Positions 17,462-26,570 of a stretch of 64,000 nt of DNA are shown here, one piece after another. Positions within the stretch are counted from its first letter, which is position 1, and every line of letters starts with the position of its first letter. The notes below the pieces were generated by a model, which was given only the letters and a program-made list of their open reading frames with translations, was not told where the DNA came from and ran no database searches. The translations under genes and the position numbers were made by a program. This DNA is from Pedobacter aquae (lineage in GTDB: Bacteria > Bacteroidota > Bacteroidia > Sphingobacteriales > Sphingobacteriaceae), in contig NZ_CP043329.1 in NCBI RefSeq assembly GCF_008195825.1, positions 2,852,001 to 2,916,000 of the forward strand, read 5' to 3'.

Positions 17462-19528
17462 TTATTTTACTTTTGCTACTTTGATAAATCCTATAAAATC
17501 TGTTAGAATTTGTAAAGCCTCTAGCTGCATAAAATCAAATGTTTCTTCTTTTGCAGGTTTAGATTCGCCTTTCTTTAAAGCTGGCAAACCTCTGCTAACT
17601 CTTCTGGCATTTTCTTGCGCAAAACTTTTTTGCTCTAGGCTTTCACGTTGCTTTTTAAGTGCTTCTTCGTTTAAAGGAACAGAGTTTTCTTTATCTCTTC
17701 TTTTAAATTCTTCAATATCTTCTAACAAAAACTTAAATTCCTGACTGGTTTTCATTCTTTGTTGATGCATTGCTTTAAGCGAGCTAATATCTTTACTTAA
17801 GTCTTTAATTTTTGTGTAATTACTACTCTTAATTTCATCCCAAGGTAAGGCGGCAGGTTCTGCACTTTCGCCGTATTTATCCGCAGGGAAAATAGCCGGA
17901 AACTCGATATCTGGCGTTACACCTTTATGTTGCGTTGAGCTTCCGCTAACGCGATAAAATTTACCTGTTGTAAGGTTAATTTGACCACCTTTCTCGCCCA
18001 AATTAGGGTTTACCCTACGCATATCAATAGCAGATTGTACTGTACCCTTACCGTAGGTGGTATTACCTATTACAATACCACGACCGTAATCTTGTATAGC
18101 ACCTGCAAAAATTTCTGATGCTGAGGCACTAAACCTATCTACCATTACTGCCAACGGACCATCCCATACTACACTTGGGTTATCATCGCTATCTACTTCT
18201 ACTTTATTTCTTAAATCTCTAACCTGTACCACAGGGCCAGTAGTAATAAATAAGCCCGTTAAATCTATAGCTTCTACTAATGAGCCCCCACCGTTTGTTC
18301 TTAAATCTATCACTACAGCATCAACATTTTGTTGTTTTAAGCTGTCTAAAAGTAATTTCACGTCTCTTGTGGTTGATTTATAATTGGGGTCACCGGCTTG
18401 CATAGCTTTCCAATCTGCATAAAAAGCTGGAATTTCTATAATACCATATTTATAGCTTTTACCATCTCTGGTAACGGTTTTAATTGATTTTTTTGCAGAT
18501 TGATCTTCTAATATAATTTTCTCTCGAACCATTTCTACAATTTTTGGCTTGGCAGACATGTCTTGCTCTTTAGACAAGATTTTCAGACGAACAATAGTAC
18601 CTTTCTTACCTCTAATTAATGAAATGGCATTGTCTAATCTCCAACCAATAACATCTACAAACTCTTCATTACCTTGCGCTACACCAATAATCTTATCATC
18701 AATTTTTAATTGCTTGCTTTTATCTGCTGGGCCACCGGTAACAATGCTTTTAATGGTTACAAATTCGTTTTCTGATGATAAAGTTGCTCCAATACCTTCT
18801 AAAGATCTAGACATATCGATATTAAAATTGGCAGCGTTTGTCGGATTAAAATAACTGGTATGCGGGTCTATAGACTCGGTAAAGGCCGTCATAATTACCT
18901 GAAAAGCATCTTGATTATTGATTTTTGAAGATTGTGTAATTAAGTTCTCATAACGCTTCTTCAAAGATGATTTTATTGCCGTATCTGCTTTCTGTGTAAG
19001 TTTCAGATTTAAATAATCATACTTTACTTTTTTTATCCAATTGGCATCACTTTCTGCCATGTCTTTAAACCAAGGAGATTTTTCGCGACTAAACAAATAA
19101 TCTTCTTTCTTAGTAAAATCAAAATTATTATTTAGGTTTTTGATAGAGAAAGTCATCCTTTCATTATACCTCTTTTGGTATACATTAAACATGTAAAAAG
19201 GTGCTGTTAAGTCGCCAGCTTTTAAATCATCATCAAAATTAGATCTAAACTGAGCGAACTCCGCAATATCAGCAGCTAAAAAATAATTACGATTAGGATC
19301 TAAACTTTTTAAGTAGTTATCATAAATAACACCACCTAAAGAATCATTCAAACTCAACTTTTTATAATTGAAACTGGTAACCAGCTCGGCAATTTCTTTG
19401 GTAATTAAAGCTTGCTGCTCATCAGGTTTTAGGTTGTTAGAACCCGGAACATCTTTTATAATTCTAGGTGTTGCGGTACAAGCTACGGTAGCCGCTATTA
19501 AAATCCCCGAAAAAACTCTTCTTAACAT
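17462..19528 (-). CDS. C-terminal processing (tail-specific) protease Prc
   Basis: About 690 residues. An N-terminal helical domain is followed by a PDZ domain (SLEGIGATLSSENEFVTIKSIVTGGPADKS) and an S41 protease domain. The Ser/Lys dyad is in DRFSASASEIFAGAI and GNTTYGKGTVQ. A DUF3340-type tail completes the E. coli Prc-like layout. The frame is open to 19636, but the ATG at 19528 gives a standard signal sequence with a lipobox-like ATVAC, and a -7-like TATTTTG box (19585-19591) rules out the longest form. The next in-frame ATG, 19567, is the alternative. It cleaves periplasmic proteins from C-terminal tails. Confidence 0.9.
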   Translation of the reverse strand: MLRRVFSGILIAATVACTATPRIIKDVPGSNNLKPDEQQALITKEIAELVTSFNYKKLSLNDSLGGVIYDNYLKSLDPNRNYFLAADIAEFAQFRSNFDDDLKAGDLTAPFYMFNVYQKRYNERMTFSIKNLNNNFDFTKKEDYLFSREKSPWFKDMAESDANWIKKVKYDYLNLKLTQKADTAIKSSLKKRYENLITQSSKINNQDAFQVIMTAFTESIDPHTSYFNPTNAANFNIDMSRSLEGIGATLSSENEFVTIKSIVTGGPADKSKQLKIDDKIIGVAQGNEEFVDVIGWRLDNAISLIRGKKGTIVRLKILSKEQDMSAKPKIVEMVREKIILEDQSAKKSIKTVTRDGKSYKYGIIEIPAFYADWKAMQAGDPNYKSTTRDVKLLLDSLKQQNVDAVVIDLRTNGGGSLVEAIDLTGLFITTGPVVQVRDLRNKVEVDSDDNPSVVWDGPLAVMVDRFSASASEIFAGAIQDYGRGIVIGNTTYGKGTVQSAIDMRRVNPNLGEKGGQINLTTGKFYRVSGSSTQHKGVTPDIEFPAIFPADKYGESAEPAALPWDEIKSSNYTKIKDLSKDISSLKAMHQQRMKTSQEFKFLLEDIEEFKRRDKENSVPLNEEALKKQRESLEQKSFAQENARRVSRGLPALKKGESKPAKEETFDFMQLEALQILTDFIGFIKVAKVK

Positions 19529-19736
19529 ATCTTTTATCTTTTCAAATCCCGTGAGAGAAGTATTCATTACAACGTATTTTTTTGCAAAATAATGCTTTAA
19601 AGCTAAACAAAAAACATAGAATACAAAGCCTGACAATAAAAGGAAAAAACTATCATATCTACTTTAAATTTTAGCTTAAAACTGGTTAATATGCTATCTT
19701 GTACGATATTTGTTATCCATCTAAAAAAATAAAAAA

Positions 19737-21013
19737 TTGGCTATAACAGACCCTTTAGCAGAGCGGATGCGCCCTACTTCATTAGACAGTTATACTGGGC
19801 AACAACATTTGGTTGGTCAGGGAGCTGTTTTGCGTAAAGCTTTAGAAAATGGAAATATCCCAAGCATGATATTTTGGGGTCCGCCAGGGGTAGGTAAAAC
19901 TACCCTAGCTTATATCATTTCTAAAAGTTTAGATAGACCTTTTTTCTCTTTAAGCGCTATCAATTCTGGTGTTAAAGATGTGAGGGATGTGATAGAAAAA
20001 GCCGCCCAATACAAAAAAGGAGGTATTGTACCGGTTTTGTTTATTGATGAGATTCACAGGTTTTCAAAATCTCAGCAAGATTCTTTATTGGGTGCAGTAG
20101 AACGTGGCTTGGTTACTTTGGTGGGCGCTACTACAGAGAACCCTTCTTTTGAAGTCATATCGGCTTTACTTTCTAGATGCCAGGTTTATATTCTTAAAAA
20201 TTTAACTGAGGATGATTTGCTTCAGCTCTTGAAAAGGGCTTTAGAAAATGATGAAATTTTAAAAACCAAACATGTTGATTTAAAAGAAACAGAAGCTTTA
20301 TTTAGATTATCAGGAGGCGACGGTAGGCGACTGCTAAATGTTTTTGAATTGGTGATAAATGCTGCCGAAGATGATAAAATAAGCATCACCAATGAATTTG
20401 TATTGAAGCATGTACAACAAAACATGGCTTTGTATGATAAAACTGGCGAACAACATTATGACATCATATCGGCCTTTATCAAGTCTATCCGCGGAAGCGA
20501 CCCTAACGCAGCTGTTTATTGGCTAGCCCGTATGATTGAGGGGGCGAAGACCCTTCTTTTATTGCCAGAAGATTACTGATTTTAGCCTCAGAAGATATTA
20601 GTAATGCTAATCCTAATGCTTTGTTATTGGCCAATAATTGTTTTCAAGCAGTAAATGTGATAGGCTGGCCCGAGTCTAGAATTATCCTCTCACAAACGGT
20701 TACTTATTTGGCAAGCTCGGCCAAAAGCAACGCTTCTTACGAAGCTATTGGTAAAGCACAGCAATTGGTTAAACAAACTGGAGATTTAACTGTGCCTTTA
20801 CACCTCAGAAATGCACCAACTAAACTGATGAAAAACATTGGCTATGGCGAAGATTATAAATACGCCCATGCTTATGAAGGTAATTTTGCTGAGCAAGAAT
20901 TTTTCCCCGAAGAGTTAAGTGGAACTACGCTTTATGACCCTCAAAACAACCCGGCAGAAATCAAGATTAAAGAACGCTTAAAAAGCTTGTGGAATAAACG
21001 CTATAAGTATTAA
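19737..21013 (+). CDS. rarA: Replication-associated recombination protein A, frame broken once
   Basis: An AAA+ ATPase starting at TTG 19737 (AITDPLAERMRPTSLDSYTGQQHL, the family N-terminus). Walker A is GPPGVGKTT (48-56), Walker B LFIDEI (101-106), and the sensor 1 region is GATTENPSFEV. At a G5 run (20540-20544) the frame shifts. With six G's it reads IEGGEDPSFIARRLLILASED, exactly the family sequence, and continues through the C-terminal tetramerisation domain to 21013, for about 425 residues. RarA/MgsA acts at stalled replication forks with SSB. The intact downstream half argues for a sequencing error. Confidence 0.9.
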
Positions 21014-21053
21014 ACATTATTGATAATTTTGCTAGCGCAAAACTGCCCGACTA

Positions 21054-21602
21054 GTGAAAAAGAGATTGAAAAGAAGTTACCGCGTTGCTAAATATGTTGT
21101 TTATAAACAAACCATTATAGACCCCATTGACCATTTTTGGACTTTTATAGGTGCTTTTTTGGGTATTGCTACCATAGGTTTTTTTCATAACCAAAAGTTT
21201 AACGATTTAGATAATGTTTTCCTGATAGGTTCTTTTGGTGCATCGGCGGTATTGGTTTTTGGTGCAACTAATAGTCCGTTGGCACAACCTAGAAACTTGG
21301 TTGGCGGGCATCTTTTATCAGCCGTTATAGGCGTGGTTATTTATAAACTTTTGCCAGATCAAATCTGGATTTCATCAGCCTTAGCTGTAGCCCTATCTAT
21401 AGTGGCTATGCAAATGACTAAAACCATGCACCCGCCTGGTGGGGCAACGGCGTTAATTGCTATTATTGGCTCTGAAAGGATAAAAGACCTCGGTTTTAGC
21501 TATATTATTTCTCCGGTTTTAAGCGGTATTATCATTTTATTATTGATAGCCTTAATTGTTAACAACATCCCGAAAGGAAGAAATTACCCTTATAAACATT
21601 AA
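21054..21602 (+). CDS. HPP family membrane protein
   Basis: 182 residues starting at GTG 21054. About four or five membrane helices are seen, with the family motif TKTMHPPGGATALIAIIG near residue 125 and the paired motif FGATNSPLAQPRNLVGGHLLSA. HPP proteins are integral membrane proteins. Plant and cyanobacterial members carry nitrite into plastids or cells, but that role is not shown for this branch. The gene follows rarA by 40 bases and ends four bases before the convergent pepT stop. Confidence 0.88.
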   Translation: MKKRLKRSYRVAKYVVYKQTIIDPIDHFWTFIGAFLGIATIGFFHNQKFNDLDNVFLIGSFGASAVLVFGATNSPLAQPRNLVGGHLLSAVIGVVIYKLLPDQIWISSALAVALSIVAMQMTKTMHPPGGATALIAIIGSERIKDLGFSYIISPVLSGIIILLLIALIVNNIPKGRNYPYKH

Positions 21603-21606
21603 AATT

Positions 21607-22851
21607 TTAGGCTTTTTCTTCCCAAATAAGTGCCAAATGAATAATGGTTCTTACGGCTGCTTCCATATCCTGAACGCTAACCCATTCTTGCTTGCTATGG
21701 AAAGCATGTTCGCCTGCAAAAATATTTGGGCAAGGCAAACCCATAAAAGATAAACGAGAACCATCTGTACCACCTCTAATACTTTGGGCTTTAGGTTTTA
21801 TCCCCGCTCTTTGGATGGCTTCTAAAGCATAATCACTCACTTTAGGATATTGTGCAATGATGTTTTTCATGTTACGATATTGCTCCTTTACTGTAAAAGT
21901 TACTTGAGCAGAAGGGTAGTTTTCTACTACTTTTAAAGAGATTTTCTTTACCAATTCCTCATACGTTAGTAGCATGCTATCATCAAAATCGCGGATAATA
22001 AATTCTATCACAGCTTCTTCAACTTCGCCTTTTATAGCTACGGGATGAATAAAACCTTGTTTACCACTGGTATGCTCAGGCGATAAATTTTTGGGTAATG
22101 CCGCTACGATATCGGCCGCTATTTTAATGGCGCTTTCCATTTTGTTTTTTGCAAAACCAGGATGAGCACTTACGCCTTGAATATGAACTGTCATGCCATC
22201 GGCAGAGAAAGTTTCATCTTCAAAAGAACCCAAAGTTTCACCATCAATGGTATAACCAAAATCAGCTTTAAGCTTAGCTAAATTTACATGGTCTACCCCC
22301 CTTCCAATTTCTTCATCGGGGGTAAATAAAACTTTAATTTCACCATGTTTAAGTTCTGGATGATTGACTAAAAAGTTAACTGCATCCATAATTTCAGCAA
22401 GGCCAGCTTTATTATCGGCACCTAGCAAAGTTTTTCCACTTGCCGTGATGATATCATTTCCAATTTGATGAGTTAAATCTGGATGTTCAGTCATTTTTAA
22501 GATAACCGAAGCATCATCAGGCAAAATAATATCTTCACCTTGATAATTTTTATGGATAATAGGTTTTACATTTTCGCCAGAGCAATCTGGAGAAGTATCC
22601 ATGTGCGAGCAGAAAAATATAACCGGAACTTGCTTATCTGTATTAGAAGGGATACTGGCGTATACATAACCATTTTCATCCATTTCTGCATCTTGAAGAC
22701 CTATTTCTTGTAATTCTTTAACCAATAATCTCCCAAGATTTTTCTGTTTTGCTGTAGATGGAACGGTTTCAGAATAAGGATTAGATTGTGTATCTATTTG
22801 AACGTATCTTAAAAATCGCTCTATAACTTGATAGCGTATATCCATTTTCAT
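21607..22851 (-). CDS. pepT: Peptidase T (tripeptide aminopeptidase)
   Basis: A 414-residue M20B metallopeptidase. The metal ligands are in FFCSHMDTSPD (His, Asp), LLGADNKAGLAEIM (bridging Asp), TPDEEIGRG (catalytic Glu and metal Glu) and TIDGETLGSFEDETF. GGTDGSRLSFMGLPCPN carries the C-terminal ligand region. It removes N-terminal residues from tripeptides in the cytoplasm. Length and motif order match the family. It stands alone on the minus strand, divergent from the outer-membrane gene at 22962. Confidence 0.96.
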   Translation of the reverse strand: MKMDIRYQVIERFLRYVQIDTQSNPYSETVPSTAKQKNLGRLLVKELQEIGLQDAEMDENGYVYASIPSNTDKQVPVIFFCSHMDTSPDCSGENVKPIIHKNYQGEDIILPDDASVILKMTEHPDLTHQIGNDIITASGKTLLGADNKAGLAEIMDAVNFLVNHPELKHGEIKVLFTPDEEIGRGVDHVNLAKLKADFGYTIDGETLGSFEDETFSADGMTVHIQGVSAHPGFAKNKMESAIKIAADIVAALPKNLSPEHTSGKQGFIHPVAIKGEVEEAVIEFIIRDFDDSMLLTYEELVKKISLKVVENYPSAQVTFTVKEQYRNMKNIIAQYPKVSDYALEAIQRAGIKPKAQSIRGGTDGSRLSFMGLPCPNIFAGEHAFHSKQEWVSVQDMEAAVRTIIHLALIWEEKA

Positions 22852-22897
22852 GATTTATATTTTGATAAGCCAATTTTTTGCAATATTTTTAACCTGA

Positions 22898-22928
22898 TTG
22901 CAAAAAGCAGTATATCTGGTTACATTGC
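22898..22928 (+). promoter_or_regulatory. Candidate Bacteroidota -33/-7 promoter
   Basis: TTG at 22898-22900, a 20-base spacer, then TACATTGC beginning at 22921. Spacing fits the Bacteroidota primary-sigma consensus (TTG, 19-21 bases, TAnnTTTG), with one mismatch in the -7 box. It precedes the gene at 22962 by about 35 bases. Confidence 0.5.
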
Positions 22929-22961
22929 ATAAAAGTATGATTTAAGATTCAAAACAATACT

Positions 22962-23708
22962 TTGAAAAAGATATTAACAATCATTTTACTTCTGAGTTCT
23001 CTTTCTGGTTTTTCCCAAGCTAACTATTTTCAGTTTGGAATAGGTTTACAAGGAGGAATTAGCACTGCTTATACTGGTTTAAGTTATGAAGGTGCTATGG
23101 TAATAAGCAATCCAGATGCAGATAAAAAATTAGGCACTAATAAATCTAGAACTTTTGGAGGCTCTTTGGATTATTATGTCACTCCGTTTATATCAGCAGG
23201 TTTGGAGTATAATATGGTACAGCTTAAAGACGGACCAGACCAATATAACAGACAATTTATTTCCGATTTCTCAAATATAGAACTAAGAGGTAATATAGCC
23301 GCTGGCCAGTTTTTTGATTATTCTTATAATCCGCTTATTTATGCTTTAAGAAATGTTAACCTTTCTTTAGGTATTGGAATGCTAAGTGGGAAAAATAATG
23401 TTGCAGAATACACAGAAACAGACAAATATCCTAGAAGACAACATGCAAATGATTTAGGTCAAAGCAAATTCAATACTGTACTAAATTTACCCATGACCAT
23501 TGGCTACAGGTTTAATGTTTATGACGCTTATAATGTAGCTTTCTTACAAGTAGGCATCAATTACAAAATGGTTTTCACCTTTTCTGATGATATTGATGGT
23601 TTTAATGATAACCCAGCTATGTTCCAAAACAACTCTAAAGATGCCTACACAACTTTAGGTTTCTCTGTTAAGTATTTATTTGGACCAACAAAAATATTCT
23701 ACAGGTAA
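22962..23708 (+). CDS. Outer-membrane beta-barrel protein, unknown function
   Basis: 248 residues starting at TTG 22962. The signal peptide is MKKILTIILLLSSLSGFSQA. The mature part alternates strands and ends in an aromatic-rich strand (KYLFGPTKIFYR), as in small PorT/OmpW-like barrels of Bacteroidota. I recognise no specific family. The next gene begins five bases downstream, so it may head a short operon with the YjbR and rhomboid genes. A candidate promoter lies at 22898-22928. Confidence 0.75.
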   Translation: MKKILTIILLLSSLSGFSQANYFQFGIGLQGGISTAYTGLSYEGAMVISNPDADKKLGTNKSRTFGGSLDYYVTPFISAGLEYNMVQLKDGPDQYNRQFISDFSNIELRGNIAAGQFFDYSYNPLIYALRNVNLSLGIGMLSGKNNVAEYTETDKYPRRQHANDLGQSKFNTVLNLPMTIGYRFNVYDAYNVAFLQVGINYKMVFTFSDDIDGFNDNPAMFQNNSKDAYTTLGFSVKYLFGPTKIFYR

Positions 23709-23713
23709 TTTTC

Positions 23714-24067
23714 ATGAACATTGAAAGTTTAAGAAATTACTGCCTTAGTCTAAAAGGCACTACCGAGTCTTTCCCTTTCGGGGATGATACCTTGGTTTTT
23801 AAAATCGTAAACAAAGTATTTTTATTAGCTAGTTTAACAGAGCCTTGCAGCTTTAACGTAAAATGCGACCCAGAAAAAGCTATACAACTTAGAGAAAGTT
23901 TTAGCGAAGTTATACCCGGCTACCACATGAATAAAAAACATTGGAATACGGTTTATTACAACGGCAGCCTTTCTGATAAACAACTTACAGAAATGATAGA
24001 CCATTCTTACCAATTGGTTCTAAAAAGTTTACCCAAAAAACAACAAGAAGAAATTAATAATCTTTAA
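23714..24067 (+). CDS. MmcQ/YjbR family protein
   Basis: 117 residues with the family fold marks SLKGTTESFPFGDDTLVFKIVNKVFLL, then FNVKCDPEKAIQLRESFSEVIPGYHMNKKHWNTV. The CyaY-like YjbR fold is often described as DNA-binding from its structure, but no specific function is established. It lies five bases after the barrel gene and eight before the rhomboid gene. Confidence 0.9.
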   Translation: MNIESLRNYCLSLKGTTESFPFGDDTLVFKIVNKVFLLASLTEPCSFNVKCDPEKAIQLRESFSEVIPGYHMNKKHWNTVYYNGSLSDKQLTEMIDHSYQLVLKSLPKKQQEEINNL

Positions 24068-24075
24068 ATTACAGC

Positions 24076-24699
24076 ATGTTAGATATCTTAAATGAAACGC
24101 CTGTAGCGGCCATCATATTTATTTTTACCATTGTTACCAGTATTTATGCTTTTAATAACGACGCTGTTTATGGTAAGTTTATGCTTCATCCATACAGTGT
24201 TGCAAAAGGAAAAAATTTATACCAACTTATTAGCAGTGGTTTTATCCATAAAGATTGGTCGCACCTGATATTTAACATGCTTTCTTATTATTTCTTTGCC
24301 TTTAACCTAGAAAAAATAATGGGGCATTGGCAATTTGGCTTATTGTATATGGTGAGTTTAATTTTAAGCGATTTACCAACCGTACAAAGGCATAAAGACC
24401 ATTTCTGGTATAACAGCTTAGGCGCATCAGGTGCAGTTTGCGCTGTGGTTTTTAGTTTTATCGTTTTTGCGCCGCTAACCAAGATGATTATTTTCCCGCT
24501 GCCTATCCCAATACCAGCAGTTATTTATGGTTTCTTGTTTTTAATTTATACCTCGTATGCCGGTAGAAGATCTAATGATGGCATTAACCACGATGCCCAT
24601 TTTTATGGTGCTATAACAGGAGTTTTAATTACCATTATTTTATACCCAAGAGCTATTGCTCATTTTATAAATAGTATATCGGCAGGTTTAGCCTCTTAA
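24076..24699 (+). CDS. Rhomboid family intramembrane serine protease
   Basis: 207 residues with six membrane helices. The catalytic Ser is in NSLGASGAVCAVVFSF, the partner His in INHDAHFYGAITGV, and the HLIFNMLSYYFF segment is the usual helix 2 motif. It would cut transmembrane substrates inside the inner membrane. The last four bases overlap the end of the convergent gene at 24696. Confidence 0.9.
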   Translation: MLDILNETPVAAIIFIFTIVTSIYAFNNDAVYGKFMLHPYSVAKGKNLYQLISSGFIHKDWSHLIFNMLSYYFFAFNLEKIMGHWQFGLLYMVSLILSDLPTVQRHKDHFWYNSLGASGAVCAVVFSFIVFAPLTKMIIFPLPIPIPAVIYGFLFLIYTSYAGRRSNDGINHDAHFYGAITGVLITIILYPRAIAHFINSISAGLAS

Positions 24700-25424
24700 G
24701 TGAGTAAATAATAACTTGCTGCGGCAGCGCTTAATTGCATAGTAAGATTATCTAAACCATGGCTGCTAAAAGCCTCAACTAAAGTGGCTATAAAAGCACA
24801 AACCATGGCGTAAACTATTGCGCTATGCAATTGATACCCATAAAAGCGGTATATTAAAAAACAAATAAGTGCGCTTACTATAAAAATAGCTAAAGAACCT
24901 TCATAAGTTCTGGTAGCTTTTATACCAAACATACTTGGCACTTGATAAGAGTGCTTCCCCCATCTAGAGCCCACAGGTTCGCCAATAGCATCGCCCCAGC
25001 CACCTACCAAATAACCTATAAAAGCAAAACCAGGGAAAAATAAATTACTTAAAACACCGCCAATAGCTGTAGCAAATAAAGGTATGATAATGAATCTATC
25101 AGCATGAGGTTCATCTTTCTCTCTGGCTAATGCCTGATAGAAAAAACTGCTTTTACCCTTTAGAACGGCAAATATCACCCAAAGAAAAACGATAACACCC
25201 ATTAAAACGGCTGCTGGCAACCCATAAAAGACTTGTAAAACGGCTGCCGCAGTAAAGATGAGGAAATGATAAATTTTACGTGAATAGGCTGTTTTGATAT
25301 TGAACTTAGCTTTAAGTACAGAAACCAATAAAACAGCTAAAGCAACATAAGCAAATAGGTATAATCCCAAATGATAAATTAAATCTAATGATGGGATAAA
25401 TTTTTCTATATCTGGTACATTCAT
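24696..25424 (-). CDS. Phytol/dolichol kinase-like membrane protein (SEC59/VTE5 family)
   Basis: A 242-residue protein with about seven membrane helices. The nucleotide-binding signature of CTP-dependent polyprenol and phytol kinases is present: GGWGDAIGEPVGSRWGKHSY, followed by KATRTYEGSLAIFI. The N-terminal SRKIYHFLIF motif also fits (usual form RK..H). Relatives phosphorylate prenyl alcohols or diacylglycerol-like lipids with CTP. The substrate is unknown here. The neighbours do not help: a convergent rhomboid and an unlinked hypothetical gene upstream. Confidence 0.78.
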   Translation of the reverse strand: MNVPDIEKFIPSLDLIYHLGLYLFAYVALAVLLVSVLKAKFNIKTAYSRKIYHFLIFTAAAVLQVFYGLPAAVLMGVIVFLWVIFAVLKGKSSFFYQALAREKDEPHADRFIIIPLFATAIGGVLSNLFFPGFAFIGYLVGGWGDAIGEPVGSRWGKHSYQVPSMFGIKATRTYEGSLAIFIVSALICFLIYRFYGYQLHSAIVYAMVCAFIATLVEAFSSHGLDNLTMQLSAAAASYYLLT

Positions 25425-25462
25425 AAATAGGCTATACCATTAAAGATAGAAATTATAGCTCG

Positions 25463-26449
25463 TTATTTTGATAAATTAATCTCTTCTGCCTTTATAAGTT
25501 CCTCATTTTCATTGAAAAGATAGCTTACTGGCCTTTCGGGATTTTTAATAATCTCTAGTAAAAGGAAATTCCAACGCTTCCAAAAATTCTCTAAAACTTG
25601 GCCGTAAGTTTTATTGTTCCATAAATCAAAAACTGGTTTTGCTTGCATGCCTCTTAAAGGCATCGCTTCTATATGAAACTCGTCTTCTACAGGCATAATA
25701 TGGTATTCTGGCAACCTGTTAAACAAATAAGCCGAATAAAAAATCTTAGCACATAACTCTTCAAACTGAATAGGATGCAACTTAGCTCCTTCAATTTTCT
25801 CCCAAAGCTCTTCGTGGTATTTTTTATTAGCACCATTATCTTGTAAACAAAGGATGATACCAAAATCTTGCATTCTTAAAGAAAAAGTAAGCGTATTAAT
25901 TTCATCACGATAGGAGAACTCTTCTTCGGCATTTTCTACTTCGCATATCCAGATACTCCAAGGTTTAAAGCCTTCTAATTTAACTGGCTTAATAACGGCC
26001 TGCAACATGCTGTGCAACATGCTAAACTTATGTATAAGCCCCTGCGACATGTGAAACTGCTCTCCGCTGGCTTGCTGCTGTCTTACGGCAATTTGCAATT
26101 CTTTGAAAATAATGCCATATACCGTTTTAGCAACCCACAAAAAAAGCTGTTGCTCATCTAATGCAGAAACCGCCTTATATCCATTTAAAAAAGCATTCTC
26201 AATAGTACTTTCTAATTTTTCAAAAGCCTCTGCTGTTTTTACGCTACACGGAATTTTAATATCAGCGTAGCTTACCATGCTTTCATCTAAAAGCTTAAAT
26301 GGCCTTTCATCTAACTTGTATTTCCCAATAAGCCAAGGTGCAAAAACATTTAAGGTTTCTTCTGTTGAGTTGAGTTTATCCCCGCTAAGGAAACAAACAG
26401 AAGACTCAAATCGCATTCTTTGAAAAGGTTGGTACAATGGCTCTTGCAT
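25463..26449 (-). CDS. Hypothetical protein, possible HNH-scaffold relic
   Basis: About 328 residues with no signal peptide and no membrane helix, so probably cytoplasmic. The ATG at 26449 is preferred over the one five codons earlier. Landmarks are CFLSGDKL (residues about 18-25), FAPWLIGKYKL, LDESMVSYADIKIPCS, AFEKLESTIENAF and FLWVAKTVYGIIF. The order resembles HNH-type zinc proteins (C-x2-C, HVFPQWL, CxxCN, LE, WxxKT), but only one Cys of each pair remains. That resemblance is from memory and unproven. The rest is rich in aromatic and charged residues. It is transcribed alone on the minus strand. Confidence 0.65.
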   Translation of the reverse strand: MQEPLYQPFQRMRFESSVCFLSGDKLNSTEETLNVFAPWLIGKYKLDERPFKLLDESMVSYADIKIPCSVKTAEAFEKLESTIENAFLNGYKAVSALDEQQLFLWVAKTVYGIIFKELQIAVRQQQASGEQFHMSQGLIHKFSMLHSMLQAVIKPVKLEGFKPWSIWICEVENAEEEFSYRDEINTLTFSLRMQDFGIILCLQDNGANKKYHEELWEKIEGAKLHPIQFEELCAKIFYSAYLFNRLPEYHIMPVEDEFHIEAMPLRGMQAKPVFDLWNNKTYGQVLENFWKRWNFLLLEIIKNPERPVSYLFNENEELIKAEEINLSK

Positions 26450-26544
26450 GCTGCAAAAATACAAAGCACACTTTAATTAATACTTACCCATACTAATTAT
26501 TACAAAAAGCTGTTATTATTCATCATCTGTTCATACAGAATGGC

Positions 26545-26552
26545 TAAATTTG
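26545..26552 (+). promoter_or_regulatory. -7 promoter element before the MFS gene
   Basis: TAAATTTG is an exact TAnnTTTG match. Transcription should start near 26558, which excludes the earliest possible start codon (TTG 26550) and favours TTG 26562 or 26571. Confidence 0.55.
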
Positions 26553-26570
26553 CGACAAATATTGTGGGTT

